From Gammaproteobacteria bacterium (GTDB lineage: Bacteria > Pseudomonadota > Gammaproteobacteria > GCA-001735895), in assembly GCA_029882955.1 (NCBI GenBank), contig JAOUJX010000210.1, positions 1 through 7,133 of the forward strand: a stretch of DNA of 7,133 nt. Direction: 5' to 3'. Below the pieces are notes generated by a model, which was not told the origin of the DNA, did no database searches, and was given only the letters and a program-made list of their open reading frames with translations. The translations under genes were made by a program, and so were the position numbers. Shown here piece after piece: positions 5,846-7,133 of the stretch. The number at the start of each line of letters is the position of its first letter. Within the stretch, counting starts at the first letter, position 1.

Positions 5846-5865
5846 CTTGTCCAAATTGTAACGGA
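5836..5865. promoter_or_regulatory. 9-bp perfect inverted repeat, candidate shared operator
   Basis: TCCGTTACA (5836-5844) and TGTAACGGA (5857-5865) are perfect inverted arms around 12 bases. The repeat sits between the divergent phnD and HAD genes. The spacer contains the best -35-like sequences in both directions: TTGTCC at 5847-5852 rightward, paired with CACAAT at 5869-5874, and TTGGAC at 5854-5849 leftward, paired with TAATAT at 5831-5826. A dimeric regulator here could control both units together. No regulator gene is adjacent. Confidence 0.5.
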
Positions 5866-5918
5866 GGCCACAATACCTCAGAATAACGCCATCATCAAGA
5901 ACTGTATCACTCATACTT

Positions 5919-6791
5919 TTGAAAACAGCCACCAGCACCAGTATTAAATTATTATCGGGTCTTAAGGAAATCCATAGTCGTTACCACGGCTACCTTATCG
6001 ATGCGTGGGGAGTACTGCACGACGGTCACCAGCTTTACCCTCATACGCTGGATTGCCTGAAGGAACTACGCAACCGGGGCAAAAAAGTAATTATTTTATC
6101 CAACGCGGCTCGCCGAAACCGAACTGTTGCGAAAGAGTTACAGCGGCTCAGTATCGGACCGGAGCTTTATCTCTCGGTACTCAGTTCAGGAGAACTCAGC
6201 TGGTATGCAATGCTTGAAGCGATAGATGACGGCTCCTTAAAGGACAAAAAGGCGTATTATCTCGGACCGCTACGCAGTCGGGGTTTACTCGATGGACTGG
6301 ATTTGAACTGGATCGATAATATCGAACAGGCGGATATCATTCTTAATACCGGGGCACCTACGGGTAATCCCTCTACCACCCGGGCCAGTGAATCATTATT
6401 AGCCACCGCAGCTCGCCGTAATATTCCGATGATATGCGCTAATCCCGATCTGGTTGCAATACGCGGTGGTGAAGCTGGCATCTCTGCCGGCGCGCTGGCA
6501 AAGCGATATGACGAACTGGGAGGTAGCCGAATCGAGTACCATGGTAAACCCTTTGCCCCGATTTACACTCAAGCATTAGCCTTGCTGAACCTGCCTGCCT
6601 CACAGATACTGGCTGTCGGCGATGCCTTCGAAACCGATATTCGCGGTGGATATAATGCTGGACTGGATACCTGCCTGATAGCAAATGGCATCCATCGAGA
6701 GCAATTAAAGCCTCTCTCACCGAAACGGGTACTGGATCTCGCACCAGCCGATGCAATACCTGACTATGTAGCCGAGTACCTGTCATGGTAA
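5919..6791 (+). CDS. HAD-superfamily IIA hydrolase, TIGR01459-like
   Basis: This 290-residue cytosolic protein resembles the TIGR01459 group of HAD class IIA (NagD-like) phosphohydrolases. Motif I is YLIDAWGVLHDG (25-36) with nucleophile Asp28; the usual second Asp of DxD is Trp30, as in the DxWGVLHDG group. Motif II is ILSNAARR (59-66, Ser61), motif III Lys210 (HGKP), and motif IV GDAFETDIRGG (234-244, Asp235, Asp240). The class IIA cap lies between motifs II and III. The substrate is unknown. The only usable start is TTG at 5919, without a visible ribosome site: an in-frame stop lies at 5859-5861 and no ATG or GTG occurs between it and motif I. It is divergent from phnD and overlaps the next gene by seven bases. 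Confidence 0.87.
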   Translation: MKTATSTSIKLLSGLKEIHSRYHGYLIDAWGVLHDGHQLYPHTLDCLKELRNRGKKVIILSNAARRNRTVAKELQRLSIGPELYLSVLSSGELSWYAMLEAIDDGSLKDKKAYYLGPLRSRGLLDGLDLNWIDNIEQADIILNTGAPTGNPSTTRASESLLATAARRNIPMICANPDLVAIRGGEAGISAGALAKRYDELGGSRIEYHGKPFAPIYTQALALLNLPASQILAVGDAFETDIRGGYNAGLDTCLIANGIHREQLKPLSPKRVLDLAPADAIPDYVAEYLSW

Positions 6792-7133
6792 ATCCTATCG
6801 TCTTACCACCACTAAAAAACCGTTACTTTGTCATGCGTCATGGTCAAAGTGAAGCGAACACCGCTGGCATAATTGTCAGTCACCCGGACAATGGACTGAA
6901 TGATTACGGGCTTAGCGAAAAAGGTCGCCATCAGGTATCAGCAAGTATTAACAACAACGTCTTGCCAGTAACCACTCGTATTTTCAGCTCGGATTTTAAA
7001 CGAACAAGAGAAACCGCAGAAATTGTTTATCAGCACCTGGCCTGCGAACAGCCCGTCAGCTTTGAAGAATGTTTACGCGAGCGTTATTTCGGTGAACTGG
7101 AACTGGGTCCGGATACGCGTTACCCGGATATCT
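6785..7133 (+). CDS. Histidine phosphatase family protein, N-terminal part (cut by window edge)
   Basis: From ATG at 6785, 116 codons are open to the window end. The sequence carries FVMRHGQSEAN (15-25) with the phosphate-accepting His19 and Arg18, GLSEKGRHQ (42-50), SSDFKRTRETAEI (68-80, Arg73) and LRERYFGELE (97-106, Glu99). These are the conserved parts of branch-1 histidine phosphatases (phosphoglycerate mutase-like). The second catalytic His lies beyond the window. The branch includes mutases and many phosphatases, so the substrate is open. The start overlaps the HAD gene's stop by seven bases and has no strong ribosome site, which points to translational coupling and one transcript. Confidence 0.88.
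   Translation, partial: MVNPIVLPPLKNRYFVMRHGQSEANTAGIIVSHPDNGLNDYGLSEKGRHQVSASINNNVLPVTTRIFSSDFKRTRETAEIVYQHLACEQPVSFEECLRERYFGELELGPDTRYPDI

Noticed and set aside
5863..5867. GGAGG as ribosome site on the plus strand
   Set aside because: No ATG, GTG or TTG follows at 5-12 bases, and it is part of the right arm of the inverted repeat.
6439..6786. 115-codon minus-strand frame opposite the HAD gene
   Set aside because: Arg/His-rich composition is typical of an antisense shadow, and the HAD motifs on the other strand are unambiguous.

Overview
The window looks like chromosomal DNA of a Gram-negative proteobacterium, most likely a gammaproteobacterium. This is inferred from the transaldolase N-terminus, the TraR/DksA and YdcH-type small proteins, the RpfG-type HD-GYP regulator and the style of the PhnD-type binding protein. 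Base composition is moderate, genes are densely packed, and GTG/TTG starts are common. No mobile element, CRISPR array, tRNA or rRNA is visible. The species cannot be named from the sequence alone.

Layout. (1) Positions 1-59 hold the start of a transaldolase gene read leftward. Its 284-base upstream region carries a perfect TATAAT box and, further upstream, a hairpin plus six-T terminator-like element in the same orientation. (2) 344-932 (+): a 109-residue C4 zinc-finger TraR/DksA-family protein and a 79-residue YdcH/DUF465 protein, 19 bases apart and probably co-transcribed. (3) 949-2019 (-): a receiver plus HD-GYP response regulator, a predicted cyclic-di-GMP phosphodiesterase, convergent with the previous pair. 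(4) 2020-2293: noncoding, with two hairpins. (5) 2294-5772 (-): an ABC importer operon of the phosphonate/phosphite/phosphate class. Its order is phnD (periplasmic binding protein), phnC (ATPase), phnE1 and phnE2 (two permeases). The last three genes are translationally coupled by GTGA and TAATG overlaps, and a strong hairpin separates phnD from phnC. (6) 5773-5918: a divergent control region with a 9-bp perfect inverted repeat and a possible Pho-box-like direct repeat. (7) 5919-7133 (+): a HAD-IIA-type hydrolase with an unusual DxW motif, overlapping a histidine phosphatase gene that runs off the end.

How it may work together. PhnD would capture a phosphorus oxyanion or organophosphonate in the periplasm. 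PhnE1/PhnE2 with PhnC would import it. No C-P lyase, phosphonatase or phosphite dehydrogenase is present here. The two divergently transcribed phosphohydrolase-family genes share the control region with the importer. They are therefore the nearest candidates for working on the imported compound, but this link is inference from position only. The DksA-like protein and the cyclic-di-GMP regulator are regulatory genes with no visible tie to the importer.
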